Origin: Alkalihalobacillus sp. YIM B00296
Lineage (GTDB): Bacteria > Bacillota > Bacilli > Bacillales > Fictibacillaceae
Direction of reading: 5' to 3'
DNA: 64,000 bases
Assembly: GCF_020179385.1 (NCBI RefSeq)
Contig: NZ_JAIBLJ010000008.1
Span: 1 to 64,000, forward strand
Part shown: positions 52,576 to 61,292 of the stretch, in pieces
How positions within the stretch are numbered: the stretch's first letter is position 1
Layout: each line of letters begins with the position of its first letter
Translations under genes and position numbers: made by a program
The notes under the pieces: generated by a model
The model's database searches: none
What the model was told of the DNA's origin: nothing
What the model saw: only the letters and a program-made list of their open reading frames with translations

Positions 52576-54300
52576 ATGAAAGACCTTTCCTACTATGAGC
52601 TCCGAGCGTTCCTTTATCCCAGGGAAGAAGAACGGTGTGCAACATTCAAGCTGAGTGAGCTTGAACAGATATGGTTCTGTACACAGAAAAATGTGAAAAG
52701 GAAAATGAAAAAATTCGAAGCGGAAAAGCTGTTGGCTTATAAACCGGGCAGGGGAAGAGGTAATGCTTCTACGGTTCGGTTTTTCCTACCCTTTCAGGAG
52801 GAAATCGAAGCAGCTGTCACAAAATGTGTTGATCAAGAACGGATGGACGATTTGATGCACCTTTTACAGCTTCCGATCCCGAAGTCGTGGGTAGCCAATA
52901 TTTCTGAAGAAATATTGGCACTTTTCGGACTTCAATCTAAAAGTCAATCGAAGGATGTCTTACGCTCAATTTTCAGAAATGAGCTTACGAGCCTCGATCC
53001 CGCCAAAGCATCCATCACTTTTGAAAGTTATCTGATCCAGCAGTTAGGTGATAGTCTTGTAACCTATGATTTTGAAAGTGACACGATCAAACCTCACCTT
53101 GCCCATCATTGGGTTGTGGATGACAATCATAGAAAGTGGAGTTTTTATCTAAGAAAAGGAGTCCGGTTCCACCATCAGAAGATCCTGAAGAGTGAAGACG
53201 TCTTGTATACATTCAATAGGATCGAGCAGGGGTCCCCTTATTATTGGATGACCGAAGAAATCGAAAAGATCGAGTGTCCGTCTCCATTCATCGTTACGTT
53301 CCGGTTGACGAGACCGAATCCGTTTTTCGCACGGTACCTATCGACCCACAATCTAGCAATCCTACCGAGTGATGTGGAATTTGATGACTCGGAATGGATC
53401 GGGACAGGTCCATTCAGGCTGAAGGAGCGGTCAGAAAAGAAATTTGCCCTGGAAGCGTTCGATCACTATTTCTCGGAGCGGCCGCTCTTGGATGAAGTGG
53501 AATTCTGGAATGTACCATATGCAGCTGCCCGACAGATCAGCTTCCAAATTGAAGGGGTCCAGGAAAGTCAAGAGTATCTTGAAAAAGAGGAGGTTGAAGT
53601 CGGATTCCGATTCCTGGCTTTCAACTTTAACCGAAAATCAATTGTTCATCATCCTTCGTTCCGGGAGGCGATATATCATCTCTTGGATGTGAAACAAATG
53701 TATATCGATGTTGGAAGACCCGAGCCGATCGAGGCCTCCAGCTATTTTTATTGGAAATCCGAATCCCGGCAACGAGAGACTGCTGAAATTCCTTGGTTGC
53801 TTGAGGAATCTGGATATGAAGGGGAAGAATTGGCTCTTTATTCTCTTGATTATTCACGGGCTGTAGAAGAGGCGGAATGGTTAATTGAAAAGGCTGCCCG
53901 ATACGGTATGAACATCCATCATGTTCCTTTTCAAATCAGTGATTTCTACTCATCTGAGTTAGAACAGAATGGCGATCTTCTGCTTATGGGGGAGGTTGCA
54001 TCCCATGATCACCACCTTTCCTTTTTTGGGGCTTTTAAAAACGACGCTCTGTTGTTCCGTCGATTATTAGGGAAAAAGCATTTGGAGAAGATCGATGGTT
54101 GGCTAGATTATTTTAAAAATGAAGAGACAGCTGCAGGACGCGAGGCATGGATTGATCAAATCGAAGCTCATATCAAAGAAAACAACCTGTTCCTTTATAT
54201 GAACCATCCGGTGAAAAAACGGGCCTTCCATCCGATGATCCAGGATATCCAGTTTGTTTCATTCGGAAATGTGGATCTACGGAAATTATGGATCCAGTGA
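52576..54300 (+). CDS. SgrR-family regulator with solute-binding domain, 574 aa
   Basis: The N-terminal ~110 residues are a winged-helix domain (SELEQIWFCTQKNVKRKMKK, LAYKPGRGRGNASTVRF). From ~140 comes a family-5 extracellular solute-binding fold (LTSLDPAKASITFESYLIQQ, WSFYLRKGVRFHHQKILKSE, IGTGPFRLKE), used in SgrR as a cytosolic ligand sensor. AGGAGGTGA precedes ATG 52576. Divergent from the MFS gene, its probable target. Ligand unknown; in E. coli it senses sugar-phosphate stress. Confidence 0.9.
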   Translation: MKDLSYYELRAFLYPREEERCATFKLSELEQIWFCTQKNVKRKMKKFEAEKLLAYKPGRGRGNASTVRFFLPFQEEIEAAVTKCVDQERMDDLMHLLQLPIPKSWVANISEEILALFGLQSKSQSKDVLRSIFRNELTSLDPAKASITFESYLIQQLGDSLVTYDFESDTIKPHLAHHWVVDDNHRKWSFYLRKGVRFHHQKILKSEDVLYTFNRIEQGSPYYWMTEEIEKIECPSPFIVTFRLTRPNPFFARYLSTHNLAILPSDVEFDDSEWIGTGPFRLKERSEKKFALEAFDHYFSERPLLDEVEFWNVPYAAARQISFQIEGVQESQEYLEKEEVEVGFRFLAFNFNRKSIVHHPSFREAIYHLLDVKQMYIDVGRPEPIEASSYFYWKSESRQRETAEIPWLLEESGYEGEELALYSLDYSRAVEEAEWLIEKAARYGMNIHHVPFQISDFYSSELEQNGDLLLMGEVASHDHHLSFFGAFKNDALLFRRLLGKKHLEKIDGWLDYFKNEETAAGREAWIDQIEAHIKENNLFLYMNHPVKKRAFHPMIQDIQFVSFGNVDLRKLWIQ

Positions 54301-54324
54301 TTTTTCAACTTTTAAAATGTAGCG

Positions 54325-54475
54325 AAATTCACAACACTCCCACGGGAAAAGCGAATCAGGTGCCTACATTTAAGGATCTCAGCCACCACTCCTGCGGTTA
54401 CGTCGAAGCCAACACCCCCTGTGCAAGTGAGGAGGCTTGCGCCCGTCAATCTAAAGGGAATGAATTTAAATATAA
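54325..54475. repeat. partial/degenerate copy of element R2
   Basis: Shares ACTCCCACGGGAAAAGCGA, TTTAAGGATCT, ACGTCGAAGCCA, CTGTGCAAGTGA and GAGGAGGCTTG-type words with 36897-37107. Confidence 0.6.
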
Positions 54476-54674
54476 AAATGATCCTTAAGGGTGTACAATT
54501 ATCTTTAAAAACATAAATTATTTTTAATCCGGTAAAATTATCTAGAAAACGGTACAGTGGCGGGTGTTAAAGATCGGAAAAAGTCGATGGAAAAATTGAA
54601 AATAGCTGTTGACACGTTTTTTTCGTCATGCTAAGATTCAAATCAAATAATTTAAAAAATTAAATTGATTTCAA

Positions 54675-54786
54675 CTCTTATCAAGAGAGGCTGAGGGACT
54701 GGCCCGATGAAGCCCGGCAACCATCAAACTTAGGTTTGAAAGGTGCTAATTCCTGCGAAGCGTATCTGCGTTTCGGAAGATGAGAG
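54675..54786 (+). ncRNA. SAM-I (S-box) riboswitch before metX
   Basis: P1 is CTCTTATC/GATGAGAG. The conserved core reads AGAGAGGCTGAGGGACTGG, CCCGATGAAGCCCGGCAACC, then AAGGTGCTAATTCCTGC and GGAAGATGAGAG. Terminator downstream at 54807. Confidence 0.97.
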
Positions 54787-54806
54787 AGACAAATGTGTGA
54801 TAATTT

Positions 54807-54836
54807 GGCCTCTCTGTCTTTGCAGAGAGGCTTTTT
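54807..54836 (+). terminator. SAM-riboswitch terminator (metX)
   Basis: GCCTCTCTG/CAGAGAGGC with a 6-nt loop and five T. Confidence 0.92.
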
Positions 54837-54886
54837 GATTTTCATGAAGAACGAACGGAATTGATACTAACAAAGGAGGCCTGACA

Positions 54887-55969
54887 GTGAGGAGTCCCAA
54901 TTTTTATAAGAAAGGAACGGTTCAGATTCCGAACTTCATACTGGAATCAGGGGAAAAACTTGTCGAAGTCGAACTCGCATATGAAAGATGCGGACCTCGG
55001 AATGCACCCGCAATTCTTGTCTGTCATGCGTTGACGGGGAATCAAGATACAGTCGGAACCCCGGATGAACCCGGATGGTGGCGGGGATTGATCGAGGAAG
55101 GCGGATACATCGATACGAGACGTTATCAAGTTATCACCTTCAATGTGCTCGGAGGCTGTAACGGTTCAACAGGCCCGGCATCGGTCAATCCAGAAACAGG
55201 TGAACCTTATCGAACGGATTTCCCAAGCTTGACAGTCCGTGACCTGGTAGAAGTTCAGTTCGTAGCACTGAATATCCTCAACATCAATCATTTAAGAGCG
55301 GTCATCGGGGGATCACTCGGTGGGATGCAGGTCCTCGAATGGGGAGTCATGTATCCGGATTTCGTTGACAGTATTTTCCCGGTAGCTGTCACGCCTCAGT
55401 TCAGTGATTATGCGATTGCATTCAACCATATATCAAGCCTTGCGATCCAACAAGATCCTGCCTGGCGTGAAGGAAAGCTTCCGAAACAGGGGCTGAGCCT
55501 TGCACGGATGATCGGGATGATCACTTACCGTTCAGATGTCCTGTTTGAAGAACGCTTTGAGCGGAACCATATCATATCGGAGGGGCTTCCGAATTACGAT
55601 ATTGAATCATACTTATCCTACCAAGGCCAAAAGCTGGCTGAGCGCTTTGATGCCAACAGTTATCTTCGGCTACTTGAGGTGATGAACAGTCATGATCTTG
55701 GACGTGACCGAGGAGGGCTTGACCATGCGATCCAGCATCTGCAAGTTCCTGTATTTGCGATCAGTTTTACAAGGGATCTGCTTTACCCTCCTGAAAAATC
55801 ACAGGAATTCGTGAACAGTATCCAACAGCTCGGTGGCACTGCCCAATTTTATGAAGTTGATTCCAAATTCGGGCACGATGGATTCCTGGTCGAGTTCGAG
55901 AAATGGGGGCATTTTGTTCAAGATCGATTAGCAGAACTTGAAGTAGAAGAGACGAGATTGGAAGCTTAA
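54887..55969 (+). CDS. metX: homoserine O-acetyltransferase, 360 aa
   Basis: It transfers acetyl from acetyl-CoA to homoserine. Alpha/beta-hydrolase fold with nucleophile Ser143 (VIGGSLGGMQVLEWG), the family signature FNVLGGCNGSTGPASVNPET and C-terminal FGHDGFLVEF holding the His. GTG start after AAAGGAGG. Controlled by the upstream SAM riboswitch and followed 44 nt later by metY. MetX and succinyltransferase MetA-type activities can be mixed within this fold; acetyl is assumed. Confidence 0.95.
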   Translation: MRSPNFYKKGTVQIPNFILESGEKLVEVELAYERCGPRNAPAILVCHALTGNQDTVGTPDEPGWWRGLIEEGGYIDTRRYQVITFNVLGGCNGSTGPASVNPETGEPYRTDFPSLTVRDLVEVQFVALNILNINHLRAVIGGSLGGMQVLEWGVMYPDFVDSIFPVAVTPQFSDYAIAFNHISSLAIQQDPAWREGKLPKQGLSLARMIGMITYRSDVLFEERFERNHIISEGLPNYDIESYLSYQGQKLAERFDANSYLRLLEVMNSHDLGRDRGGLDHAIQHLQVPVFAISFTRDLLYPPEKSQEFVNSIQQLGGTAQFYEVDSKFGHDGFLVEFEKWGHFVQDRLAELEVEETRLEA

Positions 55970-56013
55970 AGATTTCATAAATTAAAAATTATTAAAAATG
56001 AGGAGTGATTGAC

Positions 56014-57330
56014 ATGAGTGAAAAAAAACAGTATCGATTTGAAACAGTAGGTATCCATGGTGGGCTTGAGCCAGATCCAGTGACGGGAGCGAGAGCACTT
56101 CCTATCTATCAATCGAATGCATACAAGTTTGATAACACGGATCATGCTGCAGACCTCTTTGGCCTGAAAGAAGAAGGCTACATCTATACGCGTATCGGTA
56201 ACCCGACGGTCAATGTCGTAGAGGAACGGGTGACTGAGCTTGAAGGAGGGCTTGGTGGATTAGCGTTCTCAAGTGGAATGGCAGCAATATCCGCTGCGAT
56301 CTTCAATATTGCCGAGTCAGGTGATGAAATTGTTTCCGCTTCGACTTTATACGGCGGCACGTACAATTTATTTTCAACCACACTTCCGAAGCATGGAATC
56401 AAGACTCATTTCGTCGAATCGAAGGACCCTGAAAATTTCCGCCGTGCGATCACGCCGAAAACGAAAGCGATTTTTGCTGAGACTATTGGAAATCCAGGAT
56501 TGAACGTCCTTGATATTGAAGCAGTTGCAGCAATCGCCCATGAAGCAGGAATCCCGCTGATCGTCGACAACACACTGGCGACACCTTATCTGTTAAGGCC
56601 GATTGAACACGGTGCTGATATCGTCGTCCATTCGGCTACTAAATGGCTCGGTGGAAACGGTACGACGATGGGAGGAATCATCGTCGATGCAGGTAAGTTC
56701 GATTGGAATTCACCGAAATTCCCTGGATTCACAGAACCGGACCACAGCTACAACGGAATCGTTTATGCTGAGGCACTGCCGGAAGCAGCCTTCATCGTGA
56801 AAGCCCGCGTCCAGGTATTACGTGATACAGGCGCTGCGTTAAGTCCTTATAATGCTTTCCAGCTTGCGTTGGGATTGGAAACGCTGCATGTCCGGGTGAA
56901 GGAGCATGTGGCCAACGCCAGGAAAATTGTTGAATATCTCGAGGAACATCCTGGTGTGGATTGGGTGCTCTATCCTGAGCAAGGAAACCATCCATCAAAA
57001 CAACTTGCGAATAAATACTTACCAAAAGGCGCAGGATCGGTCGTCGTTTTCGGAATCAAGGGCGGCAGGGATGCAGGTGCTGCAGTGATCAACAATGTAG
57101 GATTATGGTCACACCTCGCGAACGTCGGGGATGCGAAGAGCTTGATCATCCATCCGGCAAGTACGACCCATCAGCAGTTGAGGTCGGAAGAGCTGCCTTC
57201 CACAGGTGTTACAGAAGACCTGATCCGGTTGTCAGTCGGAATCGAGAACGTCGAGGATCTTATCGAAGACTTGGAACAAGCGATTGAAACGGCGACAGGT
57301 TTGACATCGAAGGTTGAACAAGTAAACTGA
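56014..57330 (+). CDS. metY: O-acetylhomoserine sulfhydrylase/aminocarboxypropyltransferase, 438 aa
   Basis: A Cys/Met-metabolism PLP enzyme: [20 protein letters not shown] at the start, [14 protein letters not shown], and the PLP Lys210 in [17 protein letters not shown]. It makes homocysteine from O-acetylhomoserine and sulfide. GAGGAGTG precedes ATG 56014. It forms an operon with metX under the first SAM riboswitch; a second riboswitch follows the stop by 28 nt. Confidence 0.96.
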   Translation: MSEKKQYRFETVGIHGGLEPDPVTGARALPIYQSNAYKFDNTDHAADLFGLKEEGYIYTRIGNPTVNVVEERVTELEGGLGGLAFSSGMAAISAAIFNIAESGDEIVSASTLYGGTYNLFSTTLPKHGIKTHFVESKDPENFRRAITPKTKAIFAETIGNPGLNVLDIEAVAAIAHEAGIPLIVDNTLATPYLLRPIEHGADIVVHSATKWLGGNGTTMGGIIVDAGKFDWNSPKFPGFTEPDHSYNGIVYAEALPEAAFIVKARVQVLRDTGAALSPYNAFQLALGLETLHVRVKEHVANARKIVEYLEEHPGVDWVLYPEQGNHPSKQLANKYLPKGAGSVVVFGIKGGRDAGAAVINNVGLWSHLANVGDAKSLIIHPASTTHQQLRSEELPSTGVTEDLIRLSVGIENVEDLIEDLEQAIETATGLTSKVEQVN

Positions 57331-57357
57331 CAACCTCGTAAAAAATGAATAGATGAC

Positions 57358-57472
57358 TTCTTATCAAGAGTGGTGGAGGGGCTGGCCCGAGGAAACCCGG
57401 CAACCATCAAGTTTGTAAGGAACTTGGAAAGGTGCCAATTCTAGCAGGAGAACATTCCTGATAGATAAGAAG
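57358..57472 (+). ncRNA. second SAM-I (S-box) riboswitch
   Basis: P1 CTTCTTATC/GATAAGAAG is perfect. Core words GTGGTGGAGGGGCTGGCC, CGAGGAAACCCGGCAACC and AAGGTGCCAATTC match the S-box. The 3' P1 strand also begins an antiterminator (AAGAAGGGC with GCCCTCTTCTT), mutually exclusive with the terminator at 57484. Confidence 0.95.
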
Positions 57473-57483
57473 GGCTGTTAATG

Positions 57484-57513
57484 GCCCTCTTCTTATTGAA
57501 GGGGGCTATTTTT
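57484..57513 (+). terminator. SAM-riboswitch terminator (acsA ghost/hom)
   Basis: GCCCTCTTC pairs with GAAGGGGGC, followed by TATTTTT. Confidence 0.85.
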
Positions 57514-57577
57514 CGTCGGACTTATAAAAAAGCAAGAGGCTGGAAGAAGTGGATATGGGAAAAAGGAAATCGATACA

Positions 57578-57924
57578 TTACCACCATTGAAAGACGGGTG
57601 CAATCTCAAAAGCTATGATGAGGTGAAGGATTCTTTTTCATGGTATGAAGTGATTGCAGGCTGCCGTTAACTGAGGGTGGAAAGCTGAACGCTGTTTATG
57701 AAGTCATCGATCGTCATGTGGAGGACGGTTACGGTGAGAAGGGTATTGCACTATGTGAACGGGTCCGAAGAACGGACGCTCACATTCCAGCAGACAAAGA
57801 TAAAACCGACAGTATGCAGCCGTTATTAAAAAGAAAACGGTATCCAAAAGGACGACCGGATTTTCGTCTTCCTGCCGAAATGAAGATCAGCGGTAAGATT
57901 TTACGTCTTGAATTGAAGCAATAA
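57578..57924 (+). pseudogene. ghost of acetyl-CoA synthetase gene (acsA-like)
   Basis: LPPLKDGCNLKSYDEVKDSF, SWYE and, in a second frame, GGKLNAVYEVIDRHVEDGYG match the start of AcsA. The same second frame ends PDFRLPAEMKISGKILRLEL near the C-terminal lysine motif (SGKIMRR in AcsA), to TAA 57922. About 500 central residues are missing, and a stop and a frameshift separate the first two pieces. N-terminal match is strong; the C-terminal match is moderate. Confidence 0.65.
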
Positions 57925-57963
57925 GAGCAATTGAAATCAGGTGTTTAAATAGGAGGGAAAAGC

Positions 57964-59199
57964 GTGGGAACTGTAAAAGTCGGTTTGCTCGGTTTCGGAA
58001 CGGTCGGCAGCGGTGTCTATGAAATCATCCAAAATTATCAAGACCGGTTAAAATCACTTCTTGGCAAAAATGTCGAGATTGTAGGGATTCTGGTCAATGA
58101 CATCACTAAGGAAAGAGGTATTTCTCCGGAGATCCTCATCACGTCTGATTTTGATGAGATCCTTGCCATACCTGACCTTGATGTCGTTATCGAAGCGATC
58201 GTCGGAATCGAACCAGGGTACACATACTTAACAAAAGCCATCGATAAAGGCTGCCATATCATAACTGCGAACAAAGAACTGTTTGCGCATAAAGGAAGGG
58301 AATTGAAGCAGAATGCGAAAGAGAAGAACGTCGAGATTTCCTATGAAGCATCTGTGGCTGGCGGGGTACCAGTCATCGGGACGCTGCACCAATTGCTTCA
58401 AGTGAATTCCGTCGTGAAGATCGAAGCGATTTTGAATGGGACCTCCAACTACATTTTAAGTGAAATACGCAATAAGCGGACTGCTTTCATAGATGCTTTA
58501 CAATCCGCACAGGTCAAAGGATATGCTGAAGCGAATCCGTCTAATGATGTAGATGGCTATGATGCCTTTTATAAAATCGTCATCCTCACAGAATTGTTGT
58601 TCGGACAACGGCCAGAATGGAAATGGATCGAACGGAAAGGGATCCGGGATATCACATTGAATCATATCAGGCTTGCTGAATCGTTCGGTTTCAGGTTGAA
58701 GCATGTGGCCTCGCTAGTTTATAAAGATGGTGCTTTGAAAATTGATGTGGAACCGAAAGTGGTTTCAGAAGAACATCCATTGTATCCTGTGGAAGGTGTT
58801 GATAACGCGGTTGTCATTACAGGAGATCTTGTCGGACAGTTGAAGCTTCAGGGACCTGGGGCAGGCAAGCTTCCAACAGCAAGCGCGATCATCGAGGATC
58901 TTGTAAATGTTTTCAACTCTGTCCATCATGCCCCGGTTAAAAAAGACGTGAAGCTCCTGCATGACATAGATGACCAGCTACAGACATGGTTCGTGATCGG
59001 AAATTCCACTGATCAACTTGATGGAGTGATCCTTTATGAGGAATCGATCAAGGATCAGAATGACCTCATTACCGGAAGGCTCGTCAAGGCGACAGGCCGA
59101 GAAATCAAAAAACTGAAGGCGAAGGATAATGCTCTCACCGTGTACCCTTTCACAGGTACACCTACACAACCAGTCAAAAAAGCCTTCGTATCAGCTTAA
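57964..59199 (+). CDS. hom: homoserine dehydrogenase, 411 aa
   Basis: It reduces aspartate semialdehyde to homoserine. NAD-binding LLGFGTVGSGVYEII, ANKELFAHKG and the substrate-site EASVAGGVPVIGTLHQLLQ, GTSNYILSEI, PSNDVDGYDAFYK are intact; a C-terminal ACT-like region gives about 410 residues. GTG start with GGAGGG upstream. The gene lies 451 nt after the second SAM riboswitch terminator, with only the acsA ghost between, so it may be read from that leader and supplies homoserine to MetX. Confidence 0.94.
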   Translation: MGTVKVGLLGFGTVGSGVYEIIQNYQDRLKSLLGKNVEIVGILVNDITKERGISPEILITSDFDEILAIPDLDVVIEAIVGIEPGYTYLTKAIDKGCHIITANKELFAHKGRELKQNAKEKNVEISYEASVAGGVPVIGTLHQLLQVNSVVKIEAILNGTSNYILSEIRNKRTAFIDALQSAQVKGYAEANPSNDVDGYDAFYKIVILTELLFGQRPEWKWIERKGIRDITLNHIRLAESFGFRLKHVASLVYKDGALKIDVEPKVVSEEHPLYPVEGVDNAVVITGDLVGQLKLQGPGAGKLPTASAIIEDLVNVFNSVHHAPVKKDVKLLHDIDDQLQTWFVIGNSTDQLDGVILYEESIKDQNDLITGRLVKATGREIKKLKAKDNALTVYPFTGTPTQPVKKAFVSA

Positions 59200-59205
59200 A
59201 CAAGA

Positions 59206-59244
59206 AACAGTCCACACATCTTCGGATGATCGGGCTGTTTTTTT
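59206..59244 (+). terminator. terminator of hom
   Basis: ACAGTCC and ATC pair with GAT and GGGCTGT, followed by seven T. Confidence 0.85.
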
Positions 59245-59245
59245 A

Positions 59246-59365
59246 TTTGCAGCAAACTCGAAATTCAACGGTGCAATGTGGATTTATTTCGGTGCAATTT
59301 CGGAATAATTCGTAGCAAACTTGAGATATATCGGTGCAAACCTGGATTTTATCGGTGATTTATAA
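59246..59365. repeat. gtgcaaact-type short repeats (site 3)
   Basis: About five units of CGGTGCAAACCTGGATTTT/GCAGCAAACTCGAAATTCA type at 24-28-nt spacing. Same family as 35221-35290. Confidence 0.65.
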
Positions 59366-59444
59366 AACAGAAAGCTTGAAATTGTTATAGAAATAGTGGA
59401 TTATGGAAAAGTGTTAAATTTTGCAAATGAGGTTGGGGGATATC

Positions 59445-60882
59445 GTGGAACCGAAAATTAATACGAAAATCATTCTTATCACCTTCATGATTGGTGCTTT
59501 TTTTGCTGTTTTGAACGAGACGCTTCTCAATATTGCATTAACCGAGCTAATGCTTGTATTTGATATCGAAGCGCCGATCGTCCAATGGATGGCGACGGGA
59601 TTCATGCTCGTGATGGGTGTTTTGATGCCGATTTCTGCGTTACTGAATCCAATGGTTTACGACGCGCCAGATGTTCATCGGTGTGATGTCGATTTTTTTA
59701 GCGGGGACGGTCATAGCTGCATGTGCCTTGAATTTTCCGATGCTGTTGGCGGGGCGGATGGTCCAGGCAGTCGGAACGGGGTTGTTGATCCCAGTCATCA
59801 TGAATGCGTTACTGTTACTCTATCCGCCTGAGGTACGGGGCAAGATCATGGGCACATTCGGCCTCGTCATCATGTTTGCGCCGGCAATCGGACCCACGCT
59901 TTCTGGTGTAATCGTGGACTTTTTAGGCTGGCGCTGGTTGTTCATTTCTGTCATCCCATTTGCACTGTTTTCGATTCTGTTTGCATTTAAATACCTAGAA
60001 AATGTTGGGGAGATTACGCGTCCTAAAGCAGATGTCCTGTCCATCATCCTTTCGACGATCGGAATTGGTGGGATTGTCTATGGTTTCAGCAGCGCAGGGG
60101 AAAGCGGGGAAGGATTTGCTTCGGTTAAAATCCTTTTGATCATTGCGATCAGCCTTATCAGTCTGCTTTTCTTCGTTTTACGGCAATTGAAAATCGAAGA
60201 GCCATTGCTGGATGTCCGGGTCTTCGCTTATAAAAATTATGCGCTTGGCGTTACGATATTCGTCGTCGTGATCATGGCGATGTTCGCCTCTGAAATCGTC
60301 ATGCCGATGTATTTGCAAGGACCGCTCGGATATTCAGCTAAGATTGCAGGCTTATTGCTCCTGCCAGGAGCTTTACTCAATGGGTTGATGTCTCCGGTGA
60401 TGGGGACCTTATTCGATAAGTTTGGTCCAAGAAAGTTGATCATTCCGGGAACGATCGTATTAGTAGGCGTGATGCTCTTCTTCAGCAACATCAGTCCGGG
60501 TATTCCGATCTGGTCATTCATCCTTGCCTATATCGTGTTGATGCTCTCCATTTCGGCGATTCTGATGCCATCACAGACGAATGCGCTGAATGAATTGCCA
60601 AAGTATCTTTATCCGCATGGGACCGCGATTGCGAATACACTGCAACCAATCGGCGGGGCATTAGGAGTAGCTGTTTTTGTCAGTATCATGAGTCAAGGTC
60701 AAACAAGTTATCTGGAACGACAGACCGGCAAAATAACGCCTGAACTATTGGATAAGGCGATGACAGCCGGGGTCCATCATGCTTATTGGTTCGCACTAGC
60801 GCTTTGTATCGGAACATTCGTAATTGCTTTGTTCGTCCAGAAAGGGATCTCGCCCGACTTTAAAGCAGAGGAAATGAAATAA
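59445..60882 (+). pseudogene. DHA2-type MFS drug exporter with single frameshift
   Basis: GTTGGGGGA precedes GTG 59445. Frame one gives the first two helices (INTKIILITFMIGAFFAVLN, VQWMATGFMLVMGVLMPISA). At TACTGAATCC near 59645 one extra base shifts the frame; removing it gives LLIQWFTTRQMFIGVMSIFL, and the rest runs intact to 60882 with GRMVQAVGTGLLIPVIMNAL and PLLDVRVFAYKNYALGV. The full protein would be ~478 aa with 14 helices (LmrB/EmrB-like). Not a homopolymer site. Confidence 0.85.
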
Positions 60883-60889
60883 AGATGAA

Positions 60890-60923
60890 AAAGACCACCT
60901 TCATTCGTGTGAAGGTGGTCTTT
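60890..60923 (+). terminator. terminator after MFS gene
   Basis: AAAGACCACCTTCA/TGAAGGTGGTCTTT perfect stem. Confidence 0.85.
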
Positions 60924-60937
60924 CTTATGGAAACAGA

Positions 60938-61000
60938 AGAAGTGAACAGATTAATCGTAGAAGTGAACAGATTAGTCATGGAAGTGAACACATCAACCTC
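60938..61000. repeat. three 21-bp tandem repeats
   Basis: AGAAGTGAACAGATTAATCG-type units at 60938, 60959 and 60980 with exact 21-nt period and increasing divergence. The rest of the gap to 61208 shows no gene. Confidence 0.8.
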
Positions 61001-61208
61001 AGAGGAGAAGTTGCCTCGTCATCACTTTCACTCTTCGTAATAATAGTAAAGTTTTCTTTAGGTTTTTTTTACGTTCTAAACATTACCTGATGGATTTTTG
61101 TCCGAAAATCCTCTGAATTATAGTTTTTGACCCTTGTATTTAATACAAAAATAGCATATCTTTCATAAAACTATCAAAAAAGCACCACAATTCCTCAAAT
61201 TTCAACTT

Positions 61209-61236
61209 TTTAAAATCGCTCAACACTAGCTTAACA
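61209..61236 (+). promoter_or_regulatory. candidate PhoP (Pho box) direct repeats
   Basis: TTTAAA (61209), TCAACA (61220) and TTAACA (61231) have an exact 11-nt period, as in the TT(A/C/T)ACA-N5 boxes of B. subtilis PhoP. They lie 57 nt before the PhoX start. Inferred. Confidence 0.45.
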
Positions 61237-61292
61237 ATCTAACTCTATCATTTGATTTGTAGGATATAGACAAAGTCAAGGAGTGGATAAGG

